A stretch of DNA of 64,000 nucleotides from CAVQCA01 sp963710815 (GCA_963710815.1 CAVQCA010000056.1:5993-69992); one strand, 5' to 3'. Positions 9,012 to 19,129 are shown, counted from the stretch's first letter. Made by a program: numbers and translations. The notes: generated by a model from the sequence alone, not told the origin.

Positions 9012-10975
9012 GCGCCTGCCCCCGGGGTCATGAACACGAACCAGAACAGCAGCAGCAGCAGGCCGATGATCATGGTGAAGGCGTAGTGGTAGAGATAACC
9101 GGACTGGACGTGGCGCACCACGCCGGCCACCCAGCCCACCACGCGCGCGCTGCCGTTGATGATCAACCCGTCGATGAGCATGATGTCGCCGAACTTCCAC
9201 AGCATCCGGCCGACACTGCGCGCCCCGCCGGCGAACACGGTCTGGTTGATGTCGTCGAAGTAGTACTTGTTGATCAGGATCCGGTAGATGCCGCTGAAAC
9301 GTCGTGCAAAGCTCCCGGCAAGACCCGGGGTTTTCATATAGAAATACCAGGCGGTAACCACCCCGGCGATCGCCAGATAGATGGCCGGTCCGCCGAAGGC
9401 GTGTAGCGTAAAGCTCAGCAGTCCGTGATAATGTTCGGCCAGTTCGCCCAGCACGTCATGTGCCGGGGCAATGTGGATCGCACCTTCAAAGTAGTTTCCG
9501 AACACCACCGGACCGAGCCAGTAGCCGGCGAGCACCGAGGGGATGGCCAGCAGGACCAGCGGTCCCCGCACAACCCAGGGTGTCTCGTGCAGGTGCTCGC
9601 GGGTGTGGTGGTCCATGCGCGGCTCGCCGTGGAAGACGATGAAATACAGCCGGAAGCTGTACAACGCGGTGACGAACACCCCGAGCAGCACCGCCCAGTA
9701 GGCGATGCCGGCGCCCGGAATGTGAGAATCGTGCACCGCTTCGATGATGGTGTCCTTGGAATAGAAGCCGGAGAAGAGCGGCGTGCCGATCAGCGCCAGG
9801 GTGCCGATCAGGAAGGTCGCCCAGGTCCACGGCATATACTTGCGCAGCCCGCCCATGTTGCGGATATCCTGGTCGTGATGCATGGCGATGATGACCGAGC
9901 CGGCACCGAGGAACAGCAGCGCCTTGAAGAAGGCATGCGTCATCAGATGGAAGATGCCGGCGGCGTAGGCCGAGGCGCCCAGTGCCACGGTCATGTAGCC
10001 GAGCTGGGAGAGCGTCGAGTAGGCGATGACGCGCTTGATATCGTTCTGCACGACACCGAGGAAACCCATGAACAACGCGGTGATGGCACCGATGATCAGG
10101 ATGAAACTGAGCGCGGTATCCGAGAGCTCGAACAGCGGCGACATGCGCGCCACCATGAAGATGCCGGCGGTGACCATGGTGGCGGCATGAATCAGCGCCG
10201 AGATCGGCGTCGGGCCTTCCATGGAATCCGGCAGCCAGACATGCAGCGGCACCTGGGCCGATTTGCCCATGGCGCCGATGAACAGCGAGATGCAAATCAC
10301 CGTCATCAGAGACCACGCGCTACCGGGCAGGATCTGAACCGTCGTATCCGCGAATTGCGGGGCCGCGGCGAACACCGTGGCGTAGTCCACGCTGTTGAAC
10401 CAGGTGTAGATGGCGGCGATGCCGAGCAGAAACCCGAAATCACCCACCCGGTTGACCAGGAAGGCCTTGAGGTTGGCGTAGATCGCGCTCGGTCGCGTGT
10501 ACCAGAAGCCGATCAGCAGGTAGGAGACCAGGCCGACGGCCTCCCAGCCGAAGAACAGCTGCAGGAAGTTGTTCGACATCACCAGCATCAGCATGGAGAA
10601 GGTGAACAGCGCGATATAGCTGAAGAAGCGCTGGTAACCCGGATCGTCGTGCATGTAGCCGATGGTGTAGATGTGCACCATCAGCGAGACGAAGCTCACC
10701 ACGGTGATCATCAGCACCGTCAGCCTGTCGACCAGGAAGCCGATGTCGAAGCGCACCCCGTCGGAGACCATCCAGGTATAGACACTGCCGTTGAAGGGCG
10801 CGGCGCCGTCGATGGCGATGTGTTTCAGCGCCACCAGCGACAGGATGAACGAGATCGCCACGCCGAGGATGGTGACCGTGTGCGCGCCCGTGCGGCCGAT
10901 CTGCCGCCCGAACAGCCCGGCGATGATGGCGCCGATCAGCGGCGCAAGCGGTATGGCGAGGTAGAGGTTTTCCAT
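9008..10975 (-). CDS. nuoL: NADH-quinone oxidoreductase subunit L
   Basis: NuoL is the distal proton-pumping subunit of complex I and carries the long lateral helix that runs along the membrane arm. The product has 655 residues and starts MENLYLAIPLAPLIGAII. Conserved segments include FFGWEAVGLVSYLLIGFWYT, SAQVPLHVWLPDSMEGPTP and the adjoining HAATMVTAGIFM. It is four bases downstream of nuoK and overlaps nuoM by four bases (ATGA). The C-terminal helices (residues about 500-650) are consistent with the lateral helix and its anchor. Confidence 0.97.
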   Translation of the reverse strand: MENLYLAIPLAPLIGAIIAGLFGRQIGRTGAHTVTILGVAISFILSLVALKHIAIDGAAPFNGSVYTWMVSDGVRFDIGFLVDRLTVLMITVVSFVSLMVHIYTIGYMHDDPGYQRFFSYIALFTFSMLMLVMSNNFLQLFFGWEAVGLVSYLLIGFWYTRPSAIYANLKAFLVNRVGDFGFLLGIAAIYTWFNSVDYATVFAAAPQFADTTVQILPGSAWSLMTVICISLFIGAMGKSAQVPLHVWLPDSMEGPTPISALIHAATMVTAGIFMVARMSPLFELSDTALSFILIIGAITALFMGFLGVVQNDIKRVIAYSTLSQLGYMTVALGASAYAAGIFHLMTHAFFKALLFLGAGSVIIAMHHDQDIRNMGGLRKYMPWTWATFLIGTLALIGTPLFSGFYSKDTIIEAVHDSHIPGAGIAYWAVLLGVFVTALYSFRLYFIVFHGEPRMDHHTREHLHETPWVVRGPLVLLAIPSVLAGYWLGPVVFGNYFEGAIHIAPAHDVLGELAEHYHGLLSFTLHAFGGPAIYLAIAGVVTAWYFYMKTPGLAGSFARRFSGIYRILINKYYFDDINQTVFAGGARSVGRMLWKFGDIMLIDGLIINGSARVVGWVAGVVRHVQSGYLYHYAFTMIIGLLLLLFWFVFMTPGAGA

Positions 10976-10979
10976 CGGG

Positions 10980-11285
10980 CTAGCCCTTCAGGGTATCCAG
11001 GTCGTCGACGTTGATGGTGTGGCGGTTTCGGAACAGCACCACCAGGATCGCCAGCCCGATGGCGGACTCCGCAGCGGCCACGGTCAGGATGAAGAACACG
11101 AATACCTGTCCGGCGGTATCGCCCAGGAAATAGGAGAAGGCGATGAAATTCATGTTGACCGCCAGCAGCATCAGCTCGATCGCCATCAGCAGGATGATGA
11201 CGTTCTTGCGGTTGAGAAAGATCCCCGCCACGCTCAGGCCGAACAGGATGGCGCCCAGAATCAGATAGTCGGACAGTGCAATCAT
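10980..11285 (-). CDS. nuoK: NADH-quinone oxidoreductase subunit K
   Basis: NuoK is a small three-helix membrane subunit of complex I. The product is 101 residues, the usual length, and starts MIALSDYLILGAILFGLSVA. The two conserved membrane glutamates appear in MAIELMLLAVNMNF (helix 2) and AAAESAIGLAI (helix 3). nuoL follows after four bases. Upstream, a 188-base gap with a family A repeat separates it from nuoJ. That is unusual inside a nuo operon, where these genes are normally nearly touching. Confidence 0.97.
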   Translation of the reverse strand: MIALSDYLILGAILFGLSVAGIFLNRKNVIILLMAIELMLLAVNMNFIAFSYFLGDTAGQVFVFFILTVAAAESAIGLAILVVLFRNRHTINVDDLDTLKG

Positions 11286-11320
11286 TTTCTATTCAGTCGT
11301 TTTCAATTTGACAATTCATC

Positions 11321-11464
11321 TAATCAACGCAAAGACGCAAAGAAACAATTTTTTAGCTATTGAATTCCTGCTTCCTTCATCGGGTTCCACGGTCTTTTGG
11401 CATCCTGTTTTATTCAACTATTAAAACTTTGCGTTCTTTGCGTCTTTGCGTTGAAAGAACGGTA
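11321..11464. repeat. Family A element, copy 2, inside the nuo operon (nuoJ-nuoK gap)
   Basis: The left arm (11323-11344) reads CAACGCAAAGACGCAAAG and the right arm (11424-11456) reads CTTTGCGTTCTTTGCGTCTTTGCGTTGA. Both arms carry the CAACGC/GCGTTG version of the end instead of the CACCGC/GCGGTG version seen in most copies, so the arms match each other. About 80 AT-rich bases lie between. The element interrupts the co-transcribed nuo genes without breaking one. Confidence 0.88.
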
Positions 11465-11473
11465 TCTCACACC

Positions 11474-12085
11474 CTACTGCCGGCTTTCCGGCTTCATCTT
11501 TACCAGCCGCACGCGGTCGGCGGGTTTCACGGCGACCTGGGTCACCGGGTTCTGGTACTTCGTCTCCGGGCGACGGCGCATGGTAAGCACGATGGCGGCG
11601 ATGATGGCCACCAGCAGGATCACCGCGGCGATCTCGAAGGGATAGACGTAATCGGTGTAGAGCACGGCGCCCAGCTCCCGGGTGTTGCTGTAGTCCGCCG
11701 CATGCCGCGCCGGGATGGCCACCGCCTGGGGTCCGAAGTGCTTCACCCCCACCACCATCCCCATTTCCAGCACGATGAGCAGTGCCACCGTGATCCCGAC
11801 CGGTAAATACCGGATAAAACCTTCCCGCAGTGGCGAAATATTGATGTCCAGCATCATCACCACGAACAGGAACAGCACCATCACCGCGCCGACGTAGACC
11901 AGCACCAGCGCGATGGCGAGGAACTCCGCCTCCAGCAGCAGCCACAGGCCGGCGCAGGTAAAAAACGCCAGCACCAGATGCAGCGCAGCGTGCACCGGGT
12001 TGCGCACAGTGATGACGCGCGCCGCGGCATACACCAGGATGGCGGCAAACACATAGAATACGAAGCGGTCGAAATCCATGGTCAT
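11474..12085 (-). CDS. nuoJ: NADH-quinone oxidoreductase subunit J
   Basis: NuoJ is a five-helix membrane subunit of complex I and part of the coupling region next to NuoK. The ATG at 12085 shares a base with the TAA stop of nuoI (TAATG) and gives 203 residues starting MTMDFDRFVFYVFAAILVYA; an ATG two codons further in is equally possible. The pi-bulge helix region is recognisable in ALVLVYVGAVMVLFLFVVMM. The tail after residue 170 is basic and cytoplasmic (TMRRRPETKYQNP). The next gene, nuoK, is displaced by a repeat element. Confidence 0.95.
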   Translation of the reverse strand: MTMDFDRFVFYVFAAILVYAAARVITVRNPVHAALHLVLAFFTCAGLWLLLEAEFLAIALVLVYVGAVMVLFLFVVMMLDINISPLREGFIRYLPVGITVALLIVLEMGMVVGVKHFGPQAVAIPARHAADYSNTRELGAVLYTDYVYPFEIAAVILLVAIIAAIVLTMRRRPETKYQNPVTQVAVKPADRVRLVKMKPESRQ

Positions 12086-12573
12086 TACCTGTAGGCCGCA
12101 TCGTCCATGCGGTCCGCTGCGATCTGCGCCTCGTACTTGTCGCCGATGGCGAGCAGCATGTCCTTGGTCATGATGTTCTCGCCCCGGTTCTCGAAGGCAT
12201 ATTCGAAATTGCGCGTCTCGACGATGGAGTCCACCGGGCAGGATTCCTCGCAGAAGCCGCAGTAGATGCACTTGAAGAGATCGATGTCGTAGCGCGTGGT
12301 GCGCCGTGTCCCGTCATCACGCTCCTCCGCCTCGATGGTGATGGCGAGCGCCGGGCACACGGCCTCGCACAGCTTGCAGGCGATGCAGCGCTCTTCCCCG
12401 TTGGGATAGCGCCGCAGGGCATGCAGCCCGCGAAAGCGCGGGGACTGCGGCGTCTTCTCCTCCGGATACTGCACCGTGATCTTGCGCCGGAACAGGTGCT
12501 TTCCGGTGATGCCGAGGCCCTTGCGCAGCTCGCTGAGCGTCAGGCTTTTGATGAATGTGGCCAGTCTGTCCAT
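12085..12573 (-). CDS. nuoI: NADH-quinone oxidoreductase subunit I
   Basis: NuoI is the 8Fe ferredoxin-like subunit that carries clusters N6a and N6b on the path to quinone. The 162-residue product has two classical 4Fe-4S motifs, CIACKLCEAVCP (about residues 61-72) and CIYCGFCEESCP (about 102-113), and the basic N-terminal helix expected for membrane association (MDRLATFIKSLTLSELRKGL). Length and spacing match the family. It is 14 bases downstream of nuoH and touches nuoJ. Confidence 0.98.
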   Translation of the reverse strand: MDRLATFIKSLTLSELRKGLGITGKHLFRRKITVQYPEEKTPQSPRFRGLHALRRYPNGEERCIACKLCEAVCPALAITIEAEERDDGTRRTTRYDIDLFKCIYCGFCEESCPVDSIVETRNFEYAFENRGENIMTKDMLLAIGDKYEAQIAADRMDDAAYR

Positions 12574-12587
12574 TGCCGCGGGCTACC

Positions 12588-13619
12588 TCAGTCGAACCAG
12601 GGGCCGACGCCGGCCACCACCGCCGCGCCCTCCACCGCCAGCCACACGATGGTGATCGGAATGAACACCTTCCAGCCGAGGCGCATGATCTGGTCATAGC
12701 GGTAACGCGGGAAGGTGGCGCGCAGCCAGAGAAACACGAACAGGAAGCCGGAAATCTTGAGCATCAGCCAGACGATGCCGGGTACCCAGGCGAACCAGGA
12801 TTCGAACCAGGTCCCCTGGAACGGCGACAGCCAGCCGCCCAGGAACATCAGCGTCGCCAGCGCGGCGATCAGGATCATGTTGGCGTATTCCGCCAGGAAG
12901 AACACGGCGAAGGCCATGCCGGAATATTCCACGTGAAAACCCGCCACGATCTCCGACTCGCCTTCCGCCACGTCGAACGGCGCACGGTTGGTCTCCGCCA
13001 CCCCGGAGATGAAGTAGACCAGGAACAGCGGAAACAGCGGCAGCCAGAACCAGTGCAGCAGGCTGCCCTGCTGGGCCAGCACGATCTCGCGCAGGTTGAG
13101 GCTGCCACCGGCGATCAGTACGCCGACCAGCGCGAAACCCATGGCGATTTCATAGGCCACGATCTGCGCCGCGGAGCGCATCGCCCCCAGGAGGGCGTAT
13201 TTCGAATTGGACGCCCAGCCGGCGATGATGACGCCGTACACGCCCATCGAGGTCAGCGCCAGGATATAGAGCAGGCTGGCGTCGATGTTCGCCAGCACCA
13301 GGGTGTCGGTAAACGGTACCACCGCCCAGGCCGCCAGCGCCGGGGCGATGGAGAGCATCGGGGCGATCACGAACAGGAAGCGGTCGGCGTTGGTCGGGAC
13401 GATGACTTCCTTCATCAACAGCTTCAGTGCGTCGGCGATCGGCTGCAGCCAGCCGCGCGGTCCGACGCGGTTCGGCCCGATGCGTACCTGCATATAGCCG
13501 ATGATCTTGCGCTCGGCGAAGGTCAGGTAGGCCACGGCCAGCATCAACGGCAGCAGGATCGCGACGATCTCGAGCACGATATAGACCGGCTCCCTGATGA
13601 GTTCCCAGAATGCAGTCAT
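12588..13619 (-). CDS. nuoH: NADH-quinone oxidoreductase subunit H
   Basis: NuoH forms the membrane part of the quinone-binding chamber of complex I. The 343-residue protein has about eight membrane helices. Diagnostic blocks are AYLTFAERKIIGYMQVRIGPNRVGPRGWLQPIADALKLL near residues 30-70 and NRAPFDVAEGESEIVAGFHVEYSG near 210-233; the second holds the conserved acidic loop. It begins 54 bases after nuoG and is followed by nuoI. Confidence 0.97.
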   Translation of the reverse strand: MTAFWELIREPVYIVLEIVAILLPLMLAVAYLTFAERKIIGYMQVRIGPNRVGPRGWLQPIADALKLLMKEVIVPTNADRFLFVIAPMLSIAPALAAWAVVPFTDTLVLANIDASLLYILALTSMGVYGVIIAGWASNSKYALLGAMRSAAQIVAYEIAMGFALVGVLIAGGSLNLREIVLAQQGSLLHWFWLPLFPLFLVYFISGVAETNRAPFDVAEGESEIVAGFHVEYSGMAFAVFFLAEYANMILIAALATLMFLGGWLSPFQGTWFESWFAWVPGIVWLMLKISGFLFVFLWLRATFPRYRYDQIMRLGWKVFIPITIVWLAVEGAAVVAGVGPWFD

Positions 13620-13673
13620 GGTCGTGTGGCTCGTTTACCGTTCATGCCAGTGTCCCCTGAAAACCATTCCGTC

Positions 13674-16077
13674 TCAGGCGGGTTCGATGTCGATCGGCCC
13701 GCAGGCCGGCCCCAGACCCGCCGCGACCGGCGTACCCGTGGGCAGCCAGAGACACCCGAGCGGCACCCGCTCGTCGATCTCCAGCGGCGCCGTGATGCTG
13801 CGCCCGTCCTGCGTGAGCCTGACGGCGGCGGCGCCGTTCACGCCGCTCCGCGCGGCCTGCGCCGCACACAGGCGCGCCACGGCGGCGGCGTGCGCATCCG
13901 GGGTCTCCTGCAGGGCGGCGGCGCGGCGCACCAGCGCATCGGCGCTGTGGATCGCCACATCGCCGATGCGCTCCAGGGCCGGCCCTTCGGCCGGCATCGC
14001 GGCCACCGGCCCGCTGCCCCGCTGGTCGGCCACCGACGCGCCCTCGAGGCGACGGCGCAGTTCATCGCGCACCTCCTCGCTGCTGGTGTAGTCGAACCCC
14101 TCCAGCCCGAGCAGATTGCCGAGCACGCGCAGCACCTTCCAGCCGGGCCGGCTGCCGGCGTACGGCGTGGTGGCCGCGGTGAAGCTCTGCCAGCGGCCCT
14201 CGGCGTTGACGAAGGTCCCGCTGGTTTCCATGCTGGACGACACCGGCAGCAACACGTTCGCCCGCGACTTCATGGCCTCGCTGGCCCAGGGGCTGAGGGA
14301 GACGACGAAGTCGGCTGCGTCGACCGCGCGCACGGCGGCGCCCGCGTCCCGGCAGTCGTGTTCCGGTTCGACGCCGAAGAGCAGGTAGCCCCGGCGCGGA
14401 TTATCCAGCATTTCACGTGCATTCAGGCCGGTCACCGCGATGGATGCACCCGCCGCACCGCGATGCGGCAGTACGCCCGCCAGCCAGCCGCCGGCGCTGT
14501 TCGCCGCCTCCGGCAGGTGGCCGAGCGGCGCGCCGCTGGCGGTGGCGATCACCGCGGCCAGTGCCGTGAGCAGCGAGGCCTGCGGGTGCATCGTGGCCGT
14601 ATTGCCCAGCAGCACCGCAGGTCGCACGGCGTCGCGCAGGGCCTGCGCAATCGCCCGCTGGGTATCATCCGGGGCGGCCTCGGCGACCAGCCGGCGCACC
14701 GTCTCCGGGGCCTCGCGGGCGGCATCCGGGAAACAGGCGGCAATGCCCGCCAGCACGGACATCATGCGCGAGGGCGGCACGATGGCCTTCGCGTACACCG
14801 GCAGGTGGAATTCGTAGTCGACGGGATTCACGAACATGACGTGCGCGCCCGCCAGCGCCGCCTTGCGCAGCCGATGACCGGCCAACGGCTGCTCCTTGCG
14901 CGGGTTGGCGCCGATCACCAGGGCCGCGTCGATGCTTTCCAGCGCCTGCAGCGACTGGCCCAGCCCGGGTGACAGCGGCATGCTGTCCTGGTCGGTGAAA
15001 TCGGCCTGGCGCAGGCGGTGGTCGATATGGGTCATCCCCAGGCCGCGCGCGAGCGGCCTGGGCCAGGGACATCTCCTCCAGCGTCGCCACGGGCGAGACC
15101 AGCAGGCCGAGTTGTTCGGCGCCATGGCGCTCCGCGACCGAGCGCAGGCCGTCGACGGCCGCCTGCAGCGCGGTATCCCAGTCCGTCTCCCGCCACTGGC
15201 CGTCCATCTTCACCCGGGGGGCGGCCAGTCGGTCCCAGCTGTACAGTCCCTCGTAGCTGAAGCGGTCGCGGTCGGACAGCCAGACCTCGTTGATCTCCTC
15301 GTTCTCGCGCGGCACCACGCGCATCACCCGTCCGCGACGGGTATGCACGAAGGTGTTGGAGCCGACGGAATCGTGCGCAGCCACCGAAGCGGTCTGGTTC
15401 AACTCCCAGGCGCGCGCCTTGAAGCGGAATGGCCGTGAGGTGAGCGCCCCCACCGGGCAGACATCGATCACGTTGCCGGAGAGTTCCGATTCCAGCGAGC
15501 CCTCGATGTAGGTCCCGATCTCCATGTTTTCGCCGCGCCCGGTAGCGCCGAGTTCCATCTTGCCGGCGATCTCGCGCAGCATGCGGATGCAGCGCGTGCA
15601 ATGGATGCAGCGCGTCATGTCGGTGGCGATCAGCGGCCCGATATACTTGTCCTCCACGACGCGCTTCTTCTCGGCGAAGCGCGAGACATCCCGGCCGTAG
15701 CCCATCGCCAGATCCTGGAGCTCACATTCCCCGCCCTGATCGCAGATGGGACAGTCGAGCGGGTGGTTGATGAGCAGGAATTCCATCACGGCCTTCTGGG
15801 CGCCGCGGGCCAGCTCCGAGGCGGTGGAGATCTTCATACCCTCGGTGACCGGGGTCGCGCAGGCGGGCAGCGGCTTGGGCACCTTTTCCACCTGCACCAT
15901 GCACATGCGGCAGTTGGCGGCAATGGAGAGTTTCCTGTGATAACAGAACCGCGGGATATAGATCCCGGCCTCGTCCGCCACCTCGATGATCATGGCGCCC
16001 TTGCGCGCCTGCAGCGGTTTGCCGTCGATCTCGATGTTGACCAGGTCCTGTGCCGGCAGATCGGGCTGTGCGCTCAT
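13674..16077 (-). CDS. nuoG: NADH-quinone oxidoreductase subunit G, apparent +1 frameshift
   Basis: NuoG is the large iron-sulfur subunit of the complex I peripheral arm. The N-terminal part (from ATG 16077) has the 2Fe-2S ferredoxin motif CRMCMVQVEK, the HxxxCxxCxxxxxC segment HPLDCPICDQGGEC, and the 4Fe-4S motif CIHCTRCIRMLREIAG. The molybdopterin-oxidoreductase-like part continues in another frame. The change of frame is near 15051-15056: one frame gives EEMSLAQA, and one base later the other gives LARGLGMTHIDHRLRQ, exactly the expected continuation. Removing one base restores a single frame of about 800 residues, normal for the family. No domain is missing. nuoF starts inside the gene's upstream overlap (ATGA). 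A sequence error is more likely than true loss, because complex I is otherwise complete. Confidence 0.9.
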
Positions 16078-17372
16078 GCCGCCTCCCCGGTCGATGCCGC
16101 GCCGCCGACCAGGCAGCGCTTGTGGGTGATGTGGTATTCGAACTCGCTGCGGAAATGGCGCAGAAAGCCCTGCACCGGCCAGGCCGCCGCTTCACCGAAG
16201 GCGCAGATGGTCTTGCCGGCGATCTGGTCCGCCGCGCTCAGCAGCAGGTCCAGGTCTTCCGGGCGGCCCTGCCCTTCCTCGATGCGCTTGATAACCCGGT
16301 GCATCCAGCCCGTGCCTTCACGGCACGGTGTGCACTGCCCGCAGGACTCGGCATAGTAGAACCGCGAGATGCGCATCGCGGCCTTGACCATGCAGGTCGA
16401 ATCGTCCATCACGATCACCGCGCCGGAACCCAGTGCGGAACCCGCCTTGACCAGCGAGTCATAGTCCATGTCGCATTCCATGATCACGTCGGCCGGCAGC
16501 ACCGGCATGGAGGAACCGCCCGGGATCACCGCCTTCAGCTGGTGCCCGGTGCGCACGCCGCCGGCCAGTTCCAGCAGCTCGCGGAACGGCATGCCCATCG
16601 GCACCTCGAAGTTGCCCGGGTTGTTGACGTGACCACTGACCGAGAAGATCTTCACGCCGCCGTTGTTCGGCTTGCCGAGCTTCATGAACCACTCGCCGCC
16701 ATTGCGCATGATCGCCGGCACCGAGGCCAGCGTCTCGGTGTTGTTGATGGTGGTCGGCTTGCCGTACAGGCCGTAGTTGGCCGGGAACGGCGGCTTGAAG
16801 CGCGGCTGGCCCTTCTTGCCCTCGAGCGACTCCAGCAGCGCGGTCTCCTCGCCGCAGATATAGGCGCCGGCGCCGAGGTGGCTGTAGCAATCGAAATCGA
16901 CCCCGGAACCGAGGATGTCGCGGCCCAGCAGCCCGGCCTCGTAGGCCTCATTCAGCGCCTGCTCGAAACGTTCGAACGGTTCGTGGTGGAATTCACCGCG
17001 CATGTAGTTGTAGCCGACCGTCGCACCCATGGCATAACCGGCGATCGCCATGCCCTCCACCAGCGCGTGCGGGTTGAAGCGCAGGATGTCGCGGTCCTTG
17101 CAGGTGCCCGGTTCGGACTCGTCCGAATTGCACACCACGTACTTCTGCACCGGGGCATTGCGCGGCATGAAGCTCCACTTCAGCCCGGTCGGGAAGCCCG
17201 CGCCGCCGCGGCCGCGCAGGCCGGAGGACTTGACGTTCTCGATCACCTCATCGCGCGGGATCTTCTCGGCGAGAATCTTTCTCCATGCCTGGTAGCCGCC
17301 GACCTTGAGGTAGTTCTCCAGCGTCCATGGCCGGTCGAACTGCAGGGTGTCAAAACAGACCTGTACGCTCAT
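16074..17372 (-). CDS. nuoF: NADH-quinone oxidoreductase subunit F
   Basis: NuoF binds NADH and FMN and carries 4Fe-4S cluster N3, so it is the electron entry point of complex I. The 432-residue protein has the Gly-rich FMN/NADH segment GLRGRGGAGFPTGLKWSFMP (about 53-72) and a second one, GAYICGEETALLESLEGKKG. The N3 ligands are in SCGQCTPCREGTGWM near residues 351-365, with the fourth cysteine in KTICAFGEAAAWP. It follows nuoE by three bases and overlaps nuoG by four (ATGA). Confidence 0.98.
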   Translation of the reverse strand: MSVQVCFDTLQFDRPWTLENYLKVGGYQAWRKILAEKIPRDEVIENVKSSGLRGRGGAGFPTGLKWSFMPRNAPVQKYVVCNSDESEPGTCKDRDILRFNPHALVEGMAIAGYAMGATVGYNYMRGEFHHEPFERFEQALNEAYEAGLLGRDILGSGVDFDCYSHLGAGAYICGEETALLESLEGKKGQPRFKPPFPANYGLYGKPTTINNTETLASVPAIMRNGGEWFMKLGKPNNGGVKIFSVSGHVNNPGNFEVPMGMPFRELLELAGGVRTGHQLKAVIPGGSSMPVLPADVIMECDMDYDSLVKAGSALGSGAVIVMDDSTCMVKAAMRISRFYYAESCGQCTPCREGTGWMHRVIKRIEEGQGRPEDLDLLLSAADQIAGKTICAFGEAAAWPVQGFLRHFRSEFEYHITHKRCLVGGAASTGEAA

Positions 17373-17375
17373 GTC

Positions 17376-17879
17376 CTACTCCAGTCCGTCCAGGATCGCG
17401 TCGACCTTTTCCGGCGTCAGCTTCTCGTGGTAATGACCGTTGACGGTCATCATCGGGCCGGCGGAACAGGCCGCGAGGCATTCCTCCTCGCGCTTGAGGG
17501 TGATGCGGCCATCCGGCGTGGTTTCGCCCAGCCCGATACCGAGTTTCTTTTCGACGTGTTCGACGAGGCTTTCCGCCCCGCACAGCATGCAGGAGATATT
17601 GGTGCACAGCGCCACCATGTGGCGACCCACGGGCTCCAGCTCAATCATGGAATAAAAGGTGCCGACCTCGTAGACCAGCACCCGCGGCATACCCAGGTAG
17701 TCGGCCACCGCGTCCATCAGCTCGCGGCTCACCCAGCCGCCGTTCTGCACCTGCACGACGTGCAGCGCGTGCAGCACCGCGGACTGGCGCCGCTCGGGCG
17801 GATATTTCGCCAGCCAGGCATCGATCTGCGCGCGCGCGTCTGCGCTGATCAGTCCGCTCGTGTCGATTTGTGCGTTCAT
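17376..17879 (-). CDS. nuoE: NADH-quinone oxidoreductase subunit E
   Basis: NuoE is the thioredoxin-fold subunit with 2Fe-2S cluster N1a. The 167-residue product begins MNAQIDTSGLISADARAQID. The ligands are visible as CTNISCMLCG (first two Cys, C-x4-C) and CLAACSAGP (C-x3-C). The helical N-terminal domain contains ALHVVQVQNGGWVSRELMDAVADYL. The gene overlaps nuoD by four bases and precedes nuoF by three, so translation is likely coupled along nuoD-E-F-G. Confidence 0.97.
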   Translation of the reverse strand: MNAQIDTSGLISADARAQIDAWLAKYPPERRQSAVLHALHVVQVQNGGWVSRELMDAVADYLGMPRVLVYEVGTFYSMIELEPVGRHMVALCTNISCMLCGAESLVEHVEKKLGIGLGETTPDGRITLKREEECLAACSAGPMMTVNGHYHEKLTPEKVDAILDGLE

Positions 17880-19129
17880 CGGTCGATCTCCCCGAACACG
17901 ATGTCCTGGGTGCCGATCACCGCCACCACGTCGGCCAGCATATGGCCGCGCACCATCTCGTTCAGGGCGCCGAGGTGCGGGAAGCCCGGCGCGCGCACCT
18001 TGAGGCGATAGGGCTTGTTGGCGCCGTCGGAAATCAGGTATACGCCGAATTCACCCTTCGGGTGCTCGACCGCGGCGTAGGCCTCGCCCTCGGGGATGCA
18101 GAAACCCTCGGTGAATAATTTGAAGTGATGGATGAGAGCCTCCATGTCCGCCTTCATCTCCTCGCGGCGCGGCGCGGCCAGCTTGTAGTCGTCCACCATT
18201 ACCGGCCCGGGATGTTCGCGCAGCCACGCGATGCACTGCTTGATGATGTGGTTCGACTGGCGCATCTCCTCGACGCGCACCAGGTAGCGATCGTAGCAGT
18301 CGCCGGTCGTACCCACCGGGATATCGAAATCCAGTCGGTCATAGACTTCGTAGGGCTGCTTCTTGCGCAGATCCCATTCCACGCCCGAGCCGCGCAGCAT
18401 GGGTCCGGTGAACCCGAGCTGCAGGGCGCGCTCCGGCGGCACCACGCCGATGCCGACGGTGCGCTGCTTCCAGATGCGGTTGTCGGTCAGCAGGGTCTCG
18501 TAGTCATCCACACAGCGCGGAAAACGCTCGGTGAAAGACTCGATGAAATCGAGCAGCGAACCCTCGCGGTTCGCATTCTTGCGGTCCACATCCTGCTGGC
18601 TGTGCCATTTCGATGCCGCGTATTGCGGCATGGCTTCCGGCAGGTCGCGATAGACGCCGCCGGGTCGGTAGTAGGTCGCGTGCATGCGCGTGCCCGACAC
18701 CGCCTCGTAGCAGTCCATCAGGTCCTCACGCTCGCGGAAGGTGTAGAGGAACACCGTCATGGCGCCGATATCGAGCCCGTGCGCCCCAAGCCACAGCAGG
18801 TGGTTCAGGATGCGGGTGATCTCGTCGAACATGACGCGGATGTACTGGGCGCGCAGCGGCGGCGTGACCCCCAGCAGCTTCTCCATGGCGAGCACGTAGC
18901 CGTGCTCGTTGCACATCATGGACACATAGTCGAGGCGGTCCATGTAACCGATGCTCTGGTTCCAGGGCTTGCTCTCGGCAAGCTTCTCGGTGCCGCGATG
19001 CAGCAGGCCGATGTGCGGGTCGGCGCGCTCGATCACCTCGCCGTCCATCTCCAGCACCAGGCGCAGCACGCCGTGGGCTGCCGGGTGCTGCGGGCCGAAG
19101 TTGAGGGTGTAGTTGCGAATCTCGGGCAT
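17876..19129 (-). CDS. nuoD: NADH-quinone oxidoreductase subunit D
   Basis: NuoD is the 49-kDa-type subunit lining the quinone site and is related to the large subunit of NiFe hydrogenases. The 417-residue protein starts MPEIRNYTLNFGPQHPAAHG, which includes the conserved loop with the quinone-contacting His. Further blocks are HIGLLHRGTEKLAE, YMDRLDYVSMMCNEH and PKGEFGVYLISDG; the protein ends in DIVFGEIDR, the typical C-terminus. nuoC and nuoD are separate genes here, unlike the fused nuoCD of E. coli. Confidence 0.98.
   Translation of the reverse strand: MPEIRNYTLNFGPQHPAAHGVLRLVLEMDGEVIERADPHIGLLHRGTEKLAESKPWNQSIGYMDRLDYVSMMCNEHGYVLAMEKLLGVTPPLRAQYIRVMFDEITRILNHLLWLGAHGLDIGAMTVFLYTFREREDLMDCYEAVSGTRMHATYYRPGGVYRDLPEAMPQYAASKWHSQQDVDRKNANREGSLLDFIESFTERFPRCVDDYETLLTDNRIWKQRTVGIGVVPPERALQLGFTGPMLRGSGVEWDLRKKQPYEVYDRLDFDIPVGTTGDCYDRYLVRVEEMRQSNHIIKQCIAWLREHPGPVMVDDYKLAAPRREEMKADMEALIHHFKLFTEGFCIPEGEAYAAVEHPKGEFGVYLISDGANKPYRLKVRAPGFPHLGALNEMVRGHMLADVVAVIGTQDIVFGEIDR

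Noticed and set aside
9425..11014. A long plus-strand open frame antisense to nuoL
   Set aside because: Same reason: complete NuoL on the minus strand, low-complexity translation on the plus strand.
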